64,000 bases of DNA from Cohnella baijiui (GCF_020731285.1 NZ_JAJFOW010000016.1:52448-116447), one strand, 5' to 3'. Shown: positions 16,453-25,499, numbered from the stretch's first letter. Translations and numbers: made by a program. Notes: generated by a model from the letters alone, not told the origin.

Positions 16453-17556
16453 ATGACGCTCGTCATGGCGCATTCAGATCGCCGCATGGCGGAGATCGCG
16501 GACAAAGTCCGCAACGGGGAACGTCTCGCCCAGGAGGACGGCGTATACCTGTATCGTTCCGAGGATCTGCTCACGATCGGCCAACTGGCCAATGAAGCGA
16601 ATTTGCGCAAGAACGGCAAAAAAGTGTATTTTACCGAAACGATGAGCTTGTACTTCACGAACGTATGCGAGGCGCACTGCGCATTCTGCAGCTTCCGCAA
16701 GGACCAGGGCGACGAAGGCGCCTATACGCTAACGCCCGAAGAGATGTTCGCCTACGTCGATCAGCATATTACGCCGACCGCGCGCGAATTCCATATCGTC
16801 GGCGGACACAATCCGCACGTGCCTTTCGAATACTACGTCGAATCGATCCGCTCGCTCAAGGAACGGTATCCGCAGGTGACGATCAAAGCTTATACGGCGG
16901 CGGAAATCGACTTTTACTCCCGCATCTCCGGTCTGAGCTACCGGGAAGTGCTCGAGCGGCTCATGGCCGTCGGCCTCGAATCGCTCACCGGCGGCGGCGC
17001 AGAAATCCTCTCCGATCAGTATCGCCAGAAAATGCGCGTCGAAAAAGCCGGCATCGCCCAATATCTCGAAGTTCATCGCACCGCCCATCAGCTCGGCATG
17101 AAGACGCCGACCACGATGCTGTACGGTCCGGTCGAGTCCGTCGAGGAACGCGTCCAGCACATGATCCAGCTTCGCGAGCTGCAGGACGAAACGAACGGCT
17201 TCCAGGTGTTCATTCCGCTGTCCATGCAGCCGACGAGCCCGAAAGCCGGCATCCGTCGCCGCAACTCTGCGTACGACGACCTGAAGGCGATCGCCATTGG
17301 CCGCCTCATGCTCGACAACTTCCAGCACGTAAAGGCTTATTTCATTAATATCGGCACGCAGCTGACCCAGGTCGCGCTGACGATGGGGGCCTCCGACGCG
17401 CACGGCACGATCGTCCGCGAGCGCATCAGCCATGCGGCCGGCGCCCTGACGCCGGCAGGCATCACGAGGGAAGATTTGGTTTGGCTGATCAAAGGGGCGG
17501 GTAGAATTCCCGTAGAGCGCGATACGCTCTACAACGAAGTGAAGGTTTACGAATAA
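16453..17556 (+). CDS. mqnE: Aminofutalosine synthase MqnE (radical SAM)
   Basis: A 367-aa radical SAM enzyme of the futalosine menaquinone pathway. It joins the enolpyruvyl group of 3-[(1-carboxyvinyl)oxy]benzoate to the adenosyl radical, giving 6-amino-6-deoxyfutalosine. The CxxxCxxC cluster motif is Cys72, Cys76 and Cys79 (CEAHCAFC). The family features 'HIVGGHNP' and 'GGGAEI' near 185-190 follow, then 'NIGTQLTQVALTMGASDAHGT'. MqnE is preferred to the related MqnC and to CofH by its length and the 'FTNVCEAHCAFCSF' context, but the paralogues are similar. AAAGGAGG precedes the ATG. The other Mqn enzymes are not in the window; a UbiD-type decarboxylase at 43 kb may belong to the same pathway. 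Confidence 0.88.
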   Translation: MTLVMAHSDRRMAEIADKVRNGERLAQEDGVYLYRSEDLLTIGQLANEANLRKNGKKVYFTETMSLYFTNVCEAHCAFCSFRKDQGDEGAYTLTPEEMFAYVDQHITPTAREFHIVGGHNPHVPFEYYVESIRSLKERYPQVTIKAYTAAEIDFYSRISGLSYREVLERLMAVGLESLTGGGAEILSDQYRQKMRVEKAGIAQYLEVHRTAHQLGMKTPTTMLYGPVESVEERVQHMIQLRELQDETNGFQVFIPLSMQPTSPKAGIRRRNSAYDDLKAIAIGRLMLDNFQHVKAYFINIGTQLTQVALTMGASDAHGTIVRERISHAAGALTPAGITREDLVWLIKGAGRIPVERDTLYNEVKVYE

Positions 17557-17615
17557 GCGTTCCTGGGGCCCGATTAGGGCATCCTATGGAAACCTGATTT
17601 GAAGGAGACATACAC

Positions 17616-18677
17616 GTGAGTCATATCGTCATCTTGGGAGGCGGCTATGGCGGGTTGACGCTCGTCAACGAGCTCCTCGAAGAGAATCTCCCGTCGGAAG
17701 TCCGGATCTTTCTCGTCGACCGAATGCCGTTCCAAGGTCTAAAAACCGAATATTACGCCCTTGCGGCGGGCACGTCGTCGGATCTCGACATTCGCGTGAC
17801 GTATCCGTCCCATACGCAGCTCGAGATTGTGTACGGCGAGATCACCGGCTTTTCCGAGGAAACGAAAACAGTCGCCTTCGCGAACCGCGATCCGCTGCCT
17901 TACGATACGCTCGTCCTCGCGCTGGGCTGCACGGACAACTACCACGGCATTCCCGGTGCGGACGAATACTCCTGCAGCATCCAGACGCTGTCCGCGACCC
18001 GCAGGACTTATCAGATGCTGAACGACGCCCGTCCTTACGGCCAAGTGTCCATCATCGGCGGCGGACTCAGCGGCGTCGAAGTGGCCGCCGAGCTGCGCGA
18101 GAGCCGTCCGGATCTGAACATCCGCATCATCGACCGCGGACCTAGCGTACTGTCTGGATTTCCTGGGAAATTGCAGCATTTCGTCGCCTCTTGGTTTCTG
18201 GAACACCAGGTCGAAATGCTTTCCCATATCACGACGAACAGCCTGGGCCAAGGGGTCATCCATACGACTGACGCGGATATCCTCTCCGACGTGACCGTGT
18301 GGACGGCTGGCATCCAGCCGGTCGAGATCATCCAACGGCTGACGTACGCCAAGGACAAGCAGGGCCGCCTCGTCGTGAACGAGTTTCACGAGCTGCCGGA
18401 AGCGCCGAACGTATTCGTCATCGGCGACTGCTCCAGCCAGCCCTACTCCCCGAGCGCGCAGCTGGCGCAGGCGCAGGGCAAGCAGGTCGCCCACGTCATC
18501 CGCGCCCGCCTGCACGGCAAAGAACCGCGCCTCCCGCGCATTCGGCTGCGCGGCACGCTCGGCTCGCTTGGCAAGAAGTCCGGCTTTGGCATTATGGGAT
18601 CCACGCCGATCATGGGACGCGTTCCGCGCATCCTAAAGAGCGGCGTGCTCTGGAAGAGCCGCCGCCACTTCGGATAG
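17616..18677 (+). CDS. yutJ: NADH dehydrogenase-like flavoprotein YutJ
   Basis: A 353-aa FAD-dependent pyridine nucleotide oxidoreductase, paralogous to the NDH-2 at 10.5 kb but shorter. The first dinucleotide fold is at residues 5-12 (ILGGGYGG), the second near 146 ('SIIGGGLSGVEVAAEL'), and the late FAD motif is 'VFVIGDCSSQPYSPSAQLAQAQG'. It starts at GTG with AAGGAGA upstream. In B. subtilis yutJ sits between yuzB and yutI/yuzD, and the same company is seen here (yuzB 6 bp away convergently, yutI next). The physiological acceptor is unknown; the C-terminal membrane anchor is weaker than in NDH-2. Confidence 0.85.
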   Translation: MSHIVILGGGYGGLTLVNELLEENLPSEVRIFLVDRMPFQGLKTEYYALAAGTSSDLDIRVTYPSHTQLEIVYGEITGFSEETKTVAFANRDPLPYDTLVLALGCTDNYHGIPGADEYSCSIQTLSATRRTYQMLNDARPYGQVSIIGGGLSGVEVAAELRESRPDLNIRIIDRGPSVLSGFPGKLQHFVASWFLEHQVEMLSHITTNSLGQGVIHTTDADILSDVTVWTAGIQPVEIIQRLTYAKDKQGRLVVNEFHELPEAPNVFVIGDCSSQPYSPSAQLAQAQGKQVAHVIRARLHGKEPRLPRIRLRGTLGSLGKKSGFGIMGSTPIMGRVPRILKSGVLWKSRRHFG

Positions 18678-18683
18678 CGTTCC

Positions 18684-18950
18684 TTACAAGTCGTCCAAGA
18701 GTTTGTCCAGCGCGGACCGTTCCTCGTCCTGCTCCCGAATGGCAGCCAGGACGAGCTCGTACAGCTGGTCGGCCGTCTCCGCGACGACGGATTCCCCGTT
18801 GACCAAGGCATAGGGGGACAGGTAGCATTCGCCGCAGTTGCCCAGGCAGCCATATTCGATCGTCTCGATGTCGGGCAGCTTTTCCAGCCGGCGCATGACC
18901 TCGTCCGTGCCGTGATGCATGTTGCTGACGCAAAATTCTACGATGTGCAT
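18684..18950 (-). CDS. yuzB: YuzB-like DUF1450 protein
   Basis: An 88-aa protein with the DUF1450 signature 'EFCVSNMHHGTDEVMRRLE' and 'IEYGCLGNCGECYLSPYALVNGE'. The four cysteines have the spacing of a thioredoxin-like [2Fe-2S]-ferredoxin fold (one early Cys, then CLGNCGEC). The ATG at 18950 (MHIVEF) is preferred to one three codons earlier, because AAAGGA would otherwise be only 2 bp from the start. The gene converges on yutJ with a 6-bp gap. In Bacillus it is linked to the yutI/yutM Fe-S genes. Cluster binding is inferred from the cysteine pattern. Confidence 0.85.
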   Translation of the reverse strand: MHIVEFCVSNMHHGTDEVMRRLEKLPDIETIEYGCLGNCGECYLSPYALVNGESVVAETADQLYELVLAAIREQDEERSALDKLLDDL

Positions 18951-19034
18951 GGCGCCCATATCCTTTCTTCGGCCGCGGCGGAGGTCCCTTGCGTTTCCTT
19001 GCCGGCGTCCGTTTTATTTCCGACATTTTTGTAC

Positions 19035-19040
19035 TATAAT
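19035..19040 (+). promoter_or_regulatory. -10 element upstream of yutI
   Basis: A consensus TATAAT within TGTACTATAAT lies 25 bp before the yutI start codon. The -35 region (TTTTAT) is weak. Confidence 0.4.
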
Positions 19041-19064
19041 AGGGTTTGAAAGGAGTGGATAAAC

Positions 19065-19313
19065 ATGAGTGACAACGCACAAGCGGCAACCCAGTACGAT
19101 GAAGTGCTCGAAGTGCTCGACAAGTTGCGTCCGTTCCTTCAGCGGGACGGCGGCGACGTCGAACTGGTCGACGTCGAAGACGGCGTCGTGAAGCTACGCT
19201 TGATGGGCGCTTGCGGCAGCTGCCCGAGCTCGACGATTACGCTGAAGGCAGGCATCGAACGCGCCCTGCTCGAAGAAGTCGAAGGCATCGAGGAAGTCGT
19301 CCAAGTGTTCTAA
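19065..19313 (+). CDS. yutI: NifU C-terminal domain Fe-S protein (YutI)
   Basis: An 82-aa NifU-like scaffold or carrier protein that can hold a [4Fe-4S] cluster. The CxxC motif is in '[20 protein letters not shown]' (about residues 48-67), the fingerprint of the NifU C-terminal domain, preceded by '[17 protein letters not shown]'. AAAGGAG lies upstream of the ATG. Together with the A-type carrier at 14.8 kb it gives two Fe-S delivery proteins near Fe-S-dependent (MqnE) and flavin enzymes. Confidence 0.93.
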   Translation: MSDNAQAATQYDEVLEVLDKLRPFLQRDGGDVELVDVEDGVVKLRLMGACGSCPSSTITLKAGIERALLEEVEGIEEVVQVF

Positions 19314-19365
19314 TCCCATCCTCGCGTCTCGCGTTTTGCCCCGGCCGCCCCGCGGCCGGGTTAGG

Positions 19366-19402
19366 AGGCCCTGTCCGTCCGGTCAAACCGGAGGCGGGGC
19401 CT
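19366..19402 (+). terminator. Terminator of yutI
   Basis: AGGCCC (19366-19371) pairs with GGGCCT (19397-19402) below an inner TCCGGT/ACCGGA stem, followed by TTTTGT. The stem is imperfect in the middle. Confidence 0.55.
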
Positions 19403-19406
19403 TTTG

Positions 19407-20192
19407 TCATGCTTTGGCCGGTTTGACGTTGCTCCGGATCGGGTCGAGTCCGCCCGACACGTCGATCGTATTGCCCGTCACGAAGTCCGATTCGGGCAGG
19501 CAGAGAAAGCCGATGACGCGCGCCACGTCCTCGCCCGTCCCGGGGCGCCCGCGCGGGGACTCGTCGTCGGTGAAGCCATCCACGTCGGCGATCGACTTCT
19601 CCTTGTAATCGCCGCGGATGTCGCCCGGGCAGATCATGTTGACGGTCACGCCGCTTGCCGCTTCCTCGACGGCCAGCGTCTTCGTGAACGAGACGAGGCC
19701 GACCTTGGCGGCGGCGTACGCCGCGCGATGCGGCCAGGAACGCGCCTCGCCCGCATGGCCGAAGCCGAAGTGGATGATGCGCCCCCAACCGCGCGTCCGC
19801 ATCCCGGGCAGCACCCGATGATCGAGCAGCATCGTGCCGACCAGATTGCCGTTCAGGAGATAATGGATGTCCTCCGGCTTGTAATCGGCGAACAGCCGCC
19901 GCTCGCGGATAAACGGTCCCGCCGCGTTGACGAGAATATCGATGCCGCCCAGTCCTTCCTCCACGGCGCGGACGAGACGCTCGACGTCGTCGGTCTTGGC
20001 GACGTCCGCTTGGACGACCAGCGACCGTCGCCCCATCGCCTCGATCTCGGCCGCCGCCTGCTCGGCTTCGGTCACGCTCGACACGTAGGTGATCGCCACG
20101 TCGCAGCCAAGCGCCGCCAGCTCCATCGCCGTCCGGCGTCCCAGCCCTTTGGCGCTGCCCGTGACGAGCGCCGTTCTCCCTGCGAGTCGCAT
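19407..20192 (-). CDS. Short-chain dehydrogenase/reductase with unusual catalytic centre
   Basis: A 261-aa classical-type SDR with the cofactor motif TGSAKGLG (residues 11-18), 'NAAG' and the catalytic YxxxK (YAAAK). The serine normally 12-14 residues before that tyrosine is missing: the segment reads 'IIHFGFGHAGEARSWPHRAAY', where family members have 'NISS'. It may be a specialised or partly inactive SDR, or use another residue. The end 'VSGGLDPI' is normal. GGAGAGGGGG lies upstream. It follows the HEPN-like gene by 30 bp and is probably co-transcribed. The substrate is unknown. Confidence 0.8.
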   Translation of the reverse strand: MRLAGRTALVTGSAKGLGRRTAMELAALGCDVAITYVSSVTEAEQAAAEIEAMGRRSLVVQADVAKTDDVERLVRAVEEGLGGIDILVNAAGPFIRERRLFADYKPEDIHYLLNGNLVGTMLLDHRVLPGMRTRGWGRIIHFGFGHAGEARSWPHRAAYAAAKVGLVSFTKTLAVEEAASGVTVNMICPGDIRGDYKEKSIADVDGFTDDESPRGRPGTGEDVARVIGFLCLPESDFVTGNTIDVSGGLDPIRSNVKPAKA

Positions 20193-20222
20193 CCCGCTCC
20201 CCCTCTCCTTCGTCGGCCCCCG

Positions 20223-20936
20223 CTAGGAAGGCCGCCTTGCATGTTTGCCCAACAAATATCGGAACGCGGCCGCCAGAGAGCGGTGCGCCATTTCCCATCC
20301 CTCGTCCAGATCGCGCATATGATCCGCGATATTCTCGAGGTGCGGGTGGCCGCCCTGGCTTCGCATCGCAAGCTGCAGGTCGTCCTGCAGCTCCGCGTTC
20401 ATATGGTGAATTTCCAAATTGCGGCGCTTGCGCAGGCGGCCGAACGCCGCCTCGTGCCGCGCCTTCAGCCCGTTCAGCTCCGCCGACAGCGGCGGATGCA
20501 GCCCGTTCAACCGCATATTGCGAAGCACTGTGAAGTACGAGAAATACGCTTTCATCCGCTCGGTCTCCAAGGCCAAAACATCGTTTAACAGGACGCCGAG
20601 TTTGTCGAGCAGCGAAAACAGCCGGATATAGGCATCCTTGTCGAAGTAAACGTGCCTGTCGTAGTCGAGCCGTTCTTCCCGCGTCATCTCCTCGAGCGCG
20701 TCCTTGGTCACCCGCTCGGCGAAGCGCCTCGCCGCGTAGCGGCTCTGCTCCAGCTCGTCGAGCGAGCGCACGAGCCCTTCCGCGCGAATCTGCAGCATGC
20801 GGCTCGCAGCCGCGCCGCGCGCCTCGGATCGGCCGAGCTCGCGCTGGCGGCGAACGAACCGCTCCATCAATTGCACCGTCTCCAACAGCGGACCTGTCCA
20901 TTCGCGGGCAGGTTCGCCGAACATCGCTCGCAGCAT
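20223..20936 (-). CDS. Helical protein, HEPN (Cthe_2314)-like
   Basis: A 237-aa all-helical, charged protein with no membrane segment. Near residue 170 it has 'RLRKRRNLEIHHMNAELQDD', which fits the Rx4-6H motif of HEPN domains, and I believe it is closest to the Cthe_2314-type HEPN family. That assignment is from pattern memory and is moderate. Many HEPN proteins are RNases in toxin or defence systems, but there is no nucleotidyltransferase antitoxin next door. The ATG at 20936 has GGAGG 5 bp upstream; the reported longer form would start at a TTG overlapping that site. Confidence 0.55.
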   Translation of the reverse strand: MLRAMFGEPAREWTGPLLETVQLMERFVRRQRELGRSEARGAAASRMLQIRAEGLVRSLDELEQSRYAARRFAERVTKDALEEMTREERLDYDRHVYFDKDAYIRLFSLLDKLGVLLNDVLALETERMKAYFSYFTVLRNMRLNGLHPPLSAELNGLKARHEAAFGRLRKRRNLEIHHMNAELQDDLQLAMRSQGGHPHLENIADHMRDLDEGWEMAHRSLAAAFRYLLGKHARRPS

Positions 20937-21021
20937 CTCGTCCTCCAACGGACGGCGTCGTTCCCGGTCGGGATCGCCTGTAGGTCCGTTCCTTCATTTT
21001 ACCGCAATTGCGCTCCCCCGC

Positions 21022-21462
21022 TCAACCGGCCGCTCCGCCCGTCAACGTGAGCAGACCCATCGCCACGGCGGCGGTCAGGATCACGCTCCAGACGACGATG
21101 CCCGCGGCCATCCAGACGAACAGCTTGACCGGCTTCGCCCCGAGGGCGATCCCGACGGCCGCGCCCAGAGGCGCGCCAGTGATCAGCGGCGACAGGAAGC
21201 CCAGCCCCGCGACGCCGTATTTATCCCAGATGCGGGTGATGCGCCCCCCGCGCTTCGAGTTTCCGGTCATGCGACGCTGAAGCCATGCCCGCAGCGACTT
21301 GCCGAAGAAAATGACGACGGCCGCCGCTACGATCGATCCTGCCGCGCTTGCCGCGCCGATCAGGATCGGATGCAGGCCGAAAGCGAAGCCGAGCGGAATC
21401 GCGGCCCACAGCTCGGCTACGCTGGTGGCGACGACCGTTGCAATTTGCATCCAGATGCTCAT
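21022..21462 (-). CDS. Small multi-drug export family membrane protein
   Basis: A 146-aa protein with four hydrophobic segments, matching the Sm_multidrug_ex family (PF06695 as I recall). Typical features are 'SVAELWAAIPLGFAFGLHP' at the start and 'YGVAGLGFLSPLITGAPLGAAVGIALG' in the middle, a glycine- and proline-rich re-entrant-like region. The family name comes from an early report and transport function is poorly established. AAAGGGGAGA lies upstream of the ATG. Confidence 0.8.
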   Translation of the reverse strand: MSIWMQIATVVATSVAELWAAIPLGFAFGLHPILIGAASAAGSIVAAAVVIFFGKSLRAWLQRRMTGNSKRGGRITRIWDKYGVAGLGFLSPLITGAPLGAAVGIALGAKPVKLFVWMAAGIVVWSVILTAAVAMGLLTLTGGAAG

Positions 21463-21609
21463 CGATAATCTCCCCTTTTCTCTTTCACCGATGTTATACG
21501 CTTGGCACCGGGGTCAGGTTCCGGTCCGTCTCTTCGCATATCGGACGCGCCCCGTCGAATATGCTGGAACGTCTCCGCCGCTACCGGAGCCGACAGGAGG
21601 ATGATTCCC

Positions 21610-21897
21610 TTGCAGAGGCGCAGGAGCGCGGACCCCCGCGCCATCGTCATCGTCGTGGTGTCTGCCGGCGCGATCAAGGAATACGTCTTTTTCGAGTTCC
21701 TCGTCAGTACGGGCATCTACCTCTATATGAAAAAAATCGGACTCCCCGAGTGGTCGGCCATCGCCAGCAGCGCCGTCCTTCCGACCGCCATGCGCAAGGC
21801 ATCGGAGCGGCTCAAGCAGCCGATCCGCGACGCGCGCAGGCGTCTCGCCGCCCGGCGCGACCCTCCGATCCGCTCCTGCCGTCCGTCGAAGGCGTAG
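21610..21897 (+). CDS. Small hypothetical membrane protein
   Basis: A 95-aa protein with a basic N-terminus (QRRRSADPR), one hydrophobic helix ('AIVIVVVSAGAIKEYVFFEF'), and an Arg/Lys-rich tail. GGAGG ends at 21600. An ATG directly abuts it, which is too close, so the TTG at 21610, 9 bp away, is the likely start. I do not recognise a family. It is divergent from the small-multidrug gene and precedes the ABC-F gene. Coding is supported by the ribosome binding site and a plausible protein, but not by a known homologue. Confidence 0.45.
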   Translation: MQRRRSADPRAIVIVVVSAGAIKEYVFFEFLVSTGIYLYMKKIGLPEWSAIASSAVLPTAMRKASERLKQPIRDARRRLAARRDPPIRSCRPSKA

Positions 21898-22024
21898 GAG
21901 CGCCCTCTCCGCTTCGCCAGATCCGCGACAATTTCCGCCAAACCCTTTCCTTCTCCCGAAAGGCCGGATAAAATGGACATGGTGCGTCATGCACGAACTA
22001 CGAGAGCAAACGAGGGATCGACCC

Positions 22025-23581
22025 ATGAGCATATTGACCGTTACCAATCTAAGCCACGGCTTCGGAGATCGCGCGATCTTCAACGAAGTTTCGTTTCGCC
22101 TGTTGAAAGGCGAGCATGTCGGCCTCGTCGGCGCGAACGGCGAAGGCAAATCCACGTTTATGAACATCATCATGGGCCAGCTGGAGCCCGACGCGGGCAA
22201 GGTCGAGTGGGCCAAAAAGGTGCGGATCGGCTACCTGGATCAGCACTCCGTCCTGCAGAAGGGCATGACGATCCGCGACGTACTGAAGACGGCATTCCGC
22301 TATCTGAACGAGCTGGAAGCCGAGATGAACGGCATGTACGACCGAATGGGCTCCGCGGAGCCGGACGAGCTGGAGCGGATGCTGGAGGAAGTCGGCGAAA
22401 TTCAGGAAATTCTGAATTCGAACGACTTTTACCTGATCGACGCCAAGGTCGACGAGATCGCCCGGGGCCTCGGGCTCGCCGACATCGGCCTCGACCGGGA
22501 CGTGCACGACCTGAGCGGCGGCCAGCGGACCAAGGTGCTCCTCGCCAAGCTGCTGCTCGAAAAGCCGGACATTCTGCTGTTGGACGAGCCTACCAACTAC
22601 TTGGACGAGCAGCATATCGAATGGCTGAAGCGCTATTTGCAGGAATACGAAAATGCGTTCATTCTCGTCTCGCACGACATTCCGTTCCTGAACAGCGTCA
22701 TCAACCTGATTTACCACATGGAAAATCAGGAACTGAACCGCTACGTCGGCGATTACGATACGTTCGTCCAGCAGCATGAGGCCAAAAAAGCCCAGCTCGA
22801 GTCGGCCTTCAAGCGCCAGCAGCAGGAGATCGCCGACCTCAAGGACTTCGTCGCCCGCAACAAAGCCCGCGTCTCCACGCGGAATATGGCGATGTCGCGG
22901 CAGAAGAAACTGGACAACATGGACCTCATCGAGCTCGCGAAGGAGAAGCCGAAGCCGGAATTCCGCTTCAAGGAAGCGCGCGCGTCCAGCCGCCTCGTCT
23001 TCGAGGCCAAGCAGCTCGTCATCGGCTACAACGAGCCGCTCTGCCGCCCGATCGACCTGCTCATGGAGCGCGGCCAGAAGATCGCACTTGTCGGCGCCAA
23101 CGGCATCGGGAAAACGACGCTGCTGCGCAGCCTGCTCGGCGAAATTCCGGCCCTCTCCGGCACGGTGGAGCGCGGCGACAACCAACTCGTCGGCTATTTC
23201 GAGCAGGAGATCAAAGGCGGCGCGGACGAGACGTGCATCGAAGCCGTGTGGAAGGAGTTCCCCGGCATGACGCAGTTCGAGGTGCGCGCGGCGCTCGCCA
23301 AGTGCGGGCTGACGACGAAGCATATCGAGAGCCGCATCTCCGTCCTGAGCGGCGGCGAGAAGGCCAAGGTTCGCCTGTGCAAGTTGATCAACCGCGAATC
23401 GAACCTGCTCGTGCTCGACGAGCCGACGAACCATCTGGACGTCGACGCCAAGGACGAGCTGAAGCGCGCGCTTCAGGCGTACAAGGGCAGCATCCTGCTC
23501 ATCAGCCACGAGCCGGAATTTTACCGCGACGTCGCGACCGACGTCTGGAACGGCGAGTCCTGGACGACGAAGCTGATCTAA
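22025..23581 (+). CDS. ABC-F family ATPase (YkpA/YbiT-like)
   Basis: A 518-aa soluble protein with two ABC domains and no membrane part, as in ABC-F factors that act on the ribosome E site. Domain 1 has Walker A 'GANGEGKSTFM', signature 'LSGGQRTKVLLAK' and Walker B 'ILLLDEPTNYLD'. Domain 2 has 'GANGIGKTTLL', 'LSGGEKAKVRLCK' and 'LLVLDEPTNHLD'. The interdomain linker at about 240-310 (KKAQLESAFKRQQQEI) is the P-site-tRNA-interacting coiled coil. The shape fits the YbiT/YkpA housekeeping branch rather than antibiotic-resistance ABC-Fs. An 89-bp piece of this gene recurs at 27339-27427. Confidence 0.9.
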   Translation: MSILTVTNLSHGFGDRAIFNEVSFRLLKGEHVGLVGANGEGKSTFMNIIMGQLEPDAGKVEWAKKVRIGYLDQHSVLQKGMTIRDVLKTAFRYLNELEAEMNGMYDRMGSAEPDELERMLEEVGEIQEILNSNDFYLIDAKVDEIARGLGLADIGLDRDVHDLSGGQRTKVLLAKLLLEKPDILLLDEPTNYLDEQHIEWLKRYLQEYENAFILVSHDIPFLNSVINLIYHMENQELNRYVGDYDTFVQQHEAKKAQLESAFKRQQQEIADLKDFVARNKARVSTRNMAMSRQKKLDNMDLIELAKEKPKPEFRFKEARASSRLVFEAKQLVIGYNEPLCRPIDLLMERGQKIALVGANGIGKTTLLRSLLGEIPALSGTVERGDNQLVGYFEQEIKGGADETCIEAVWKEFPGMTQFEVRAALAKCGLTTKHIESRISVLSGGEKAKVRLCKLINRESNLLVLDEPTNHLDVDAKDELKRALQAYKGSILLISHEPEFYRDVATDVWNGESWTTKLI

Positions 23582-23653
23582 TCTCACGTCGGCGTAGGCT
23601 GCGTGATGCCGGCGCCGGTATCGCAGTCCGTCCGCCGCGAACGAACGGCAAAC

Positions 23654-23697
23654 AGGGGTTGTCCCATCGTCGTGAAGATGACGGATGGAACAACCCC
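23654..23697. terminator. Terminator-like hairpin after the ABC-F gene
   Basis: AGGGGTTGT-CCCATC and GGATGG-ACAACCCCTT form a long stem with a 16-nt loop. A T run is weak on both strands. The same AGGG(G/C)TGTCCC type of hairpin occurs at 27466-27509. Confidence 0.6.
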
Positions 23698-23758
23698 TTG
23701 CCGTTTCTAGGATGGTTTGAATCGTTATACCGTGTACTGCGCGGAGAAGTTTGAAATG

Positions 23759-25495
23759 CTACTCATTAAATCCCAAGGATTGCAGCTTTTGCAGTTTTAC
23801 GTACATTCCTTCCTTACCCATAAGCTCTTCATGAGAGCCCGTCTCCACCACTCTTCCTTTGTCCATTACAAGAATACAATCAGCCTCCTTGATCGTCGAG
23901 AGCCTGTGGGCAACAACGACAATCGTCTTATCTCCCCTTAATTTTTCCATGGTCTGTTGTATATATTGCTCAGATATGGAATCAATAGAAGAGGTAATCT
24001 CATCAAACAACAAAATCGGCGCATCCTTTAAAAGAGCCCGCGCGATCGATATTTTTTGGCGTTGCCCTCCCGACAATTGCACGCCCCATTCTCCAACCTG
24101 CGTATGATAACCTTGATGAAAATCTTTCACAAACTCGGCAACGCCAGCCTCCGAAGCCGCCTGGTATACTTCTTCCTCAGTCGCATCGCTGCGCCCTAGA
24201 GAAATATTTTCGAAAATCGTTCCTTCAAACAAAGGACATTCCTGTGGAACATAGGCAGTCAAACGCCTGACCTCATCTGGAGGAATGGAGGAGATCTCTT
24301 TTCCCAATACGGTGAAGCTCCCTTTATATTCATACAAACCCATCAAAAGCTTTAACAATGTACTTTTGCCGCTGCCGCTCTCACCTACAACAGCAAGCAT
24401 CTTCCCTCTCGGCAGAGAAAAGGATATTTGATCCAATACAGGTTTTTCGTCATATCCAAATGTCAGTCTTTTACAGGAAATGGCATTTTCTAAATCTATA
24501 TCTGATTTAGCCTGAGCCTGCTCTGGGTACTCCTCTCCCGGCAAGTCCACAAGCTCCAAAACACGAACGCCTCCCATTAAGTTATTCTGCATATTCGCCA
24601 TCATAAACCCAATGCTAGAAAGCGGGTTAACAAGCATGCTACCCATGCTTTGTAGAATGGGGATCTGTTCAATCGAAATGACACTTGTCTTCCATAAAAG
24701 AAATCCTATGCCAATACTAAAAAGAACAACAAAGCTAGCTTGAATCTGACCTAGTGTATTTTGTGCAGCCGTTAACTTAACCGCTGCCATTTTCTTCGCT
24801 TGTAGGGTTATGCAATCCTTCTCATATCTATCCAGCAAAATAGCATGTTCACCGCAAAATCTTAACATCTCTGCATTTGAGAGCAAATCGGTCATGTCCA
24901 TCGCCGTTATGCCAACATGCTTTCTAGCGATCGCATACCTCTCTCTCGCCGGAGCGACGAACTTTATATTGATCCCTAGCATCACCAACCCAAATAAAAG
25001 CAGAACAACTCCGCTAATCCAACTGACGGCGAAAATCGTTACGATCGTGGCTGCCAAAGTAAATATCAAAGATAAAGCACTTTGCACTGTATTTTTGAAA
25101 ACTTCTGACGCGGCATTGACGTCGCCGTCCAGTCTTATAAGAGCATCTCCTGAATGTCTTTTTACGATATGGCGTAATTTGGATTTCATTATACGGTCAA
25201 ACGCCCTGAGCCGTATCTCTTTTGTCGCAAGGTTGGCATCCCTGTTGGATATGCCCTTGCCGATAGCAACGATCAGCAGGATCAGCAAGTACAAGACAGC
25301 ATATAAAATAATGTCTGATTTAGCCTTTTGGAAGCTTTCAGTTGCAACTGCGCCAAGTACACGTCCAAGCAGCAATGCCATGATCATATTTTCACAATAG
25401 TTAGACACAGTTACAACAATAGAACCGGTAAAATAACTCCTTTTCCACGGCAAGATATAGGCTAATAGCCGCTTCAATTCTCGTTGAGTTTCCAT
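23759..25495 (-). CDS. ABC exporter half-transporter (permease-ATPase), second of pair
   Basis: A 578-aa ABC exporter subunit with six N-terminal membrane helices (about residues 15-310) and a C-terminal nucleotide-binding domain: Walker A 'GESGSGKSTLLKLLMG', Q-loop 'VPQECPLFEG', signature 'LSGGQRQKISIARALL', Walker B 'ILLFDEITSSID' with its glutamate, and 'AHRLS'. It lies 4 bp after the other half-transporter, so they presumably heterodimerise to export a peptide, lipid or drug. There is no C39 peptidase domain. Codon use is much more AT-rich than in the flanking genes. The ribosome binding site (AAAGGAG) lies inside the end of the upstream gene. No precursor peptide or immunity gene is visible nearby. 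Confidence 0.85.
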   Translation of the reverse strand: METQRELKRLLAYILPWKRSYFTGSIVVTVSNYCENMIMALLLGRVLGAVATESFQKAKSDIILYAVLYLLILLIVAIGKGISNRDANLATKEIRLRAFDRIMKSKLRHIVKRHSGDALIRLDGDVNAASEVFKNTVQSALSLIFTLAATIVTIFAVSWISGVVLLLFGLVMLGINIKFVAPARERYAIARKHVGITAMDMTDLLSNAEMLRFCGEHAILLDRYEKDCITLQAKKMAAVKLTAAQNTLGQIQASFVVLFSIGIGFLLWKTSVISIEQIPILQSMGSMLVNPLSSIGFMMANMQNNLMGGVRVLELVDLPGEEYPEQAQAKSDIDLENAISCKRLTFGYDEKPVLDQISFSLPRGKMLAVVGESGSGKSTLLKLLMGLYEYKGSFTVLGKEISSIPPDEVRRLTAYVPQECPLFEGTIFENISLGRSDATEEEVYQAASEAGVAEFVKDFHQGYHTQVGEWGVQLSGGQRQKISIARALLKDAPILLFDEITSSIDSISEQYIQQTMEKLRGDKTIVVVAHRLSTIKEADCILVMDKGRVVETGSHEELMGKEGMYVKLQKLQSLGFNE

Positions 25496-25499
25496 TGTG

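Noticed and set aside
22049..23587. A 500-codon leftward frame opposite the ABC-F gene
   Set aside because: It is the antisense of a well-supported ABC-F gene; its composition is that of a reverse-frame shadow.
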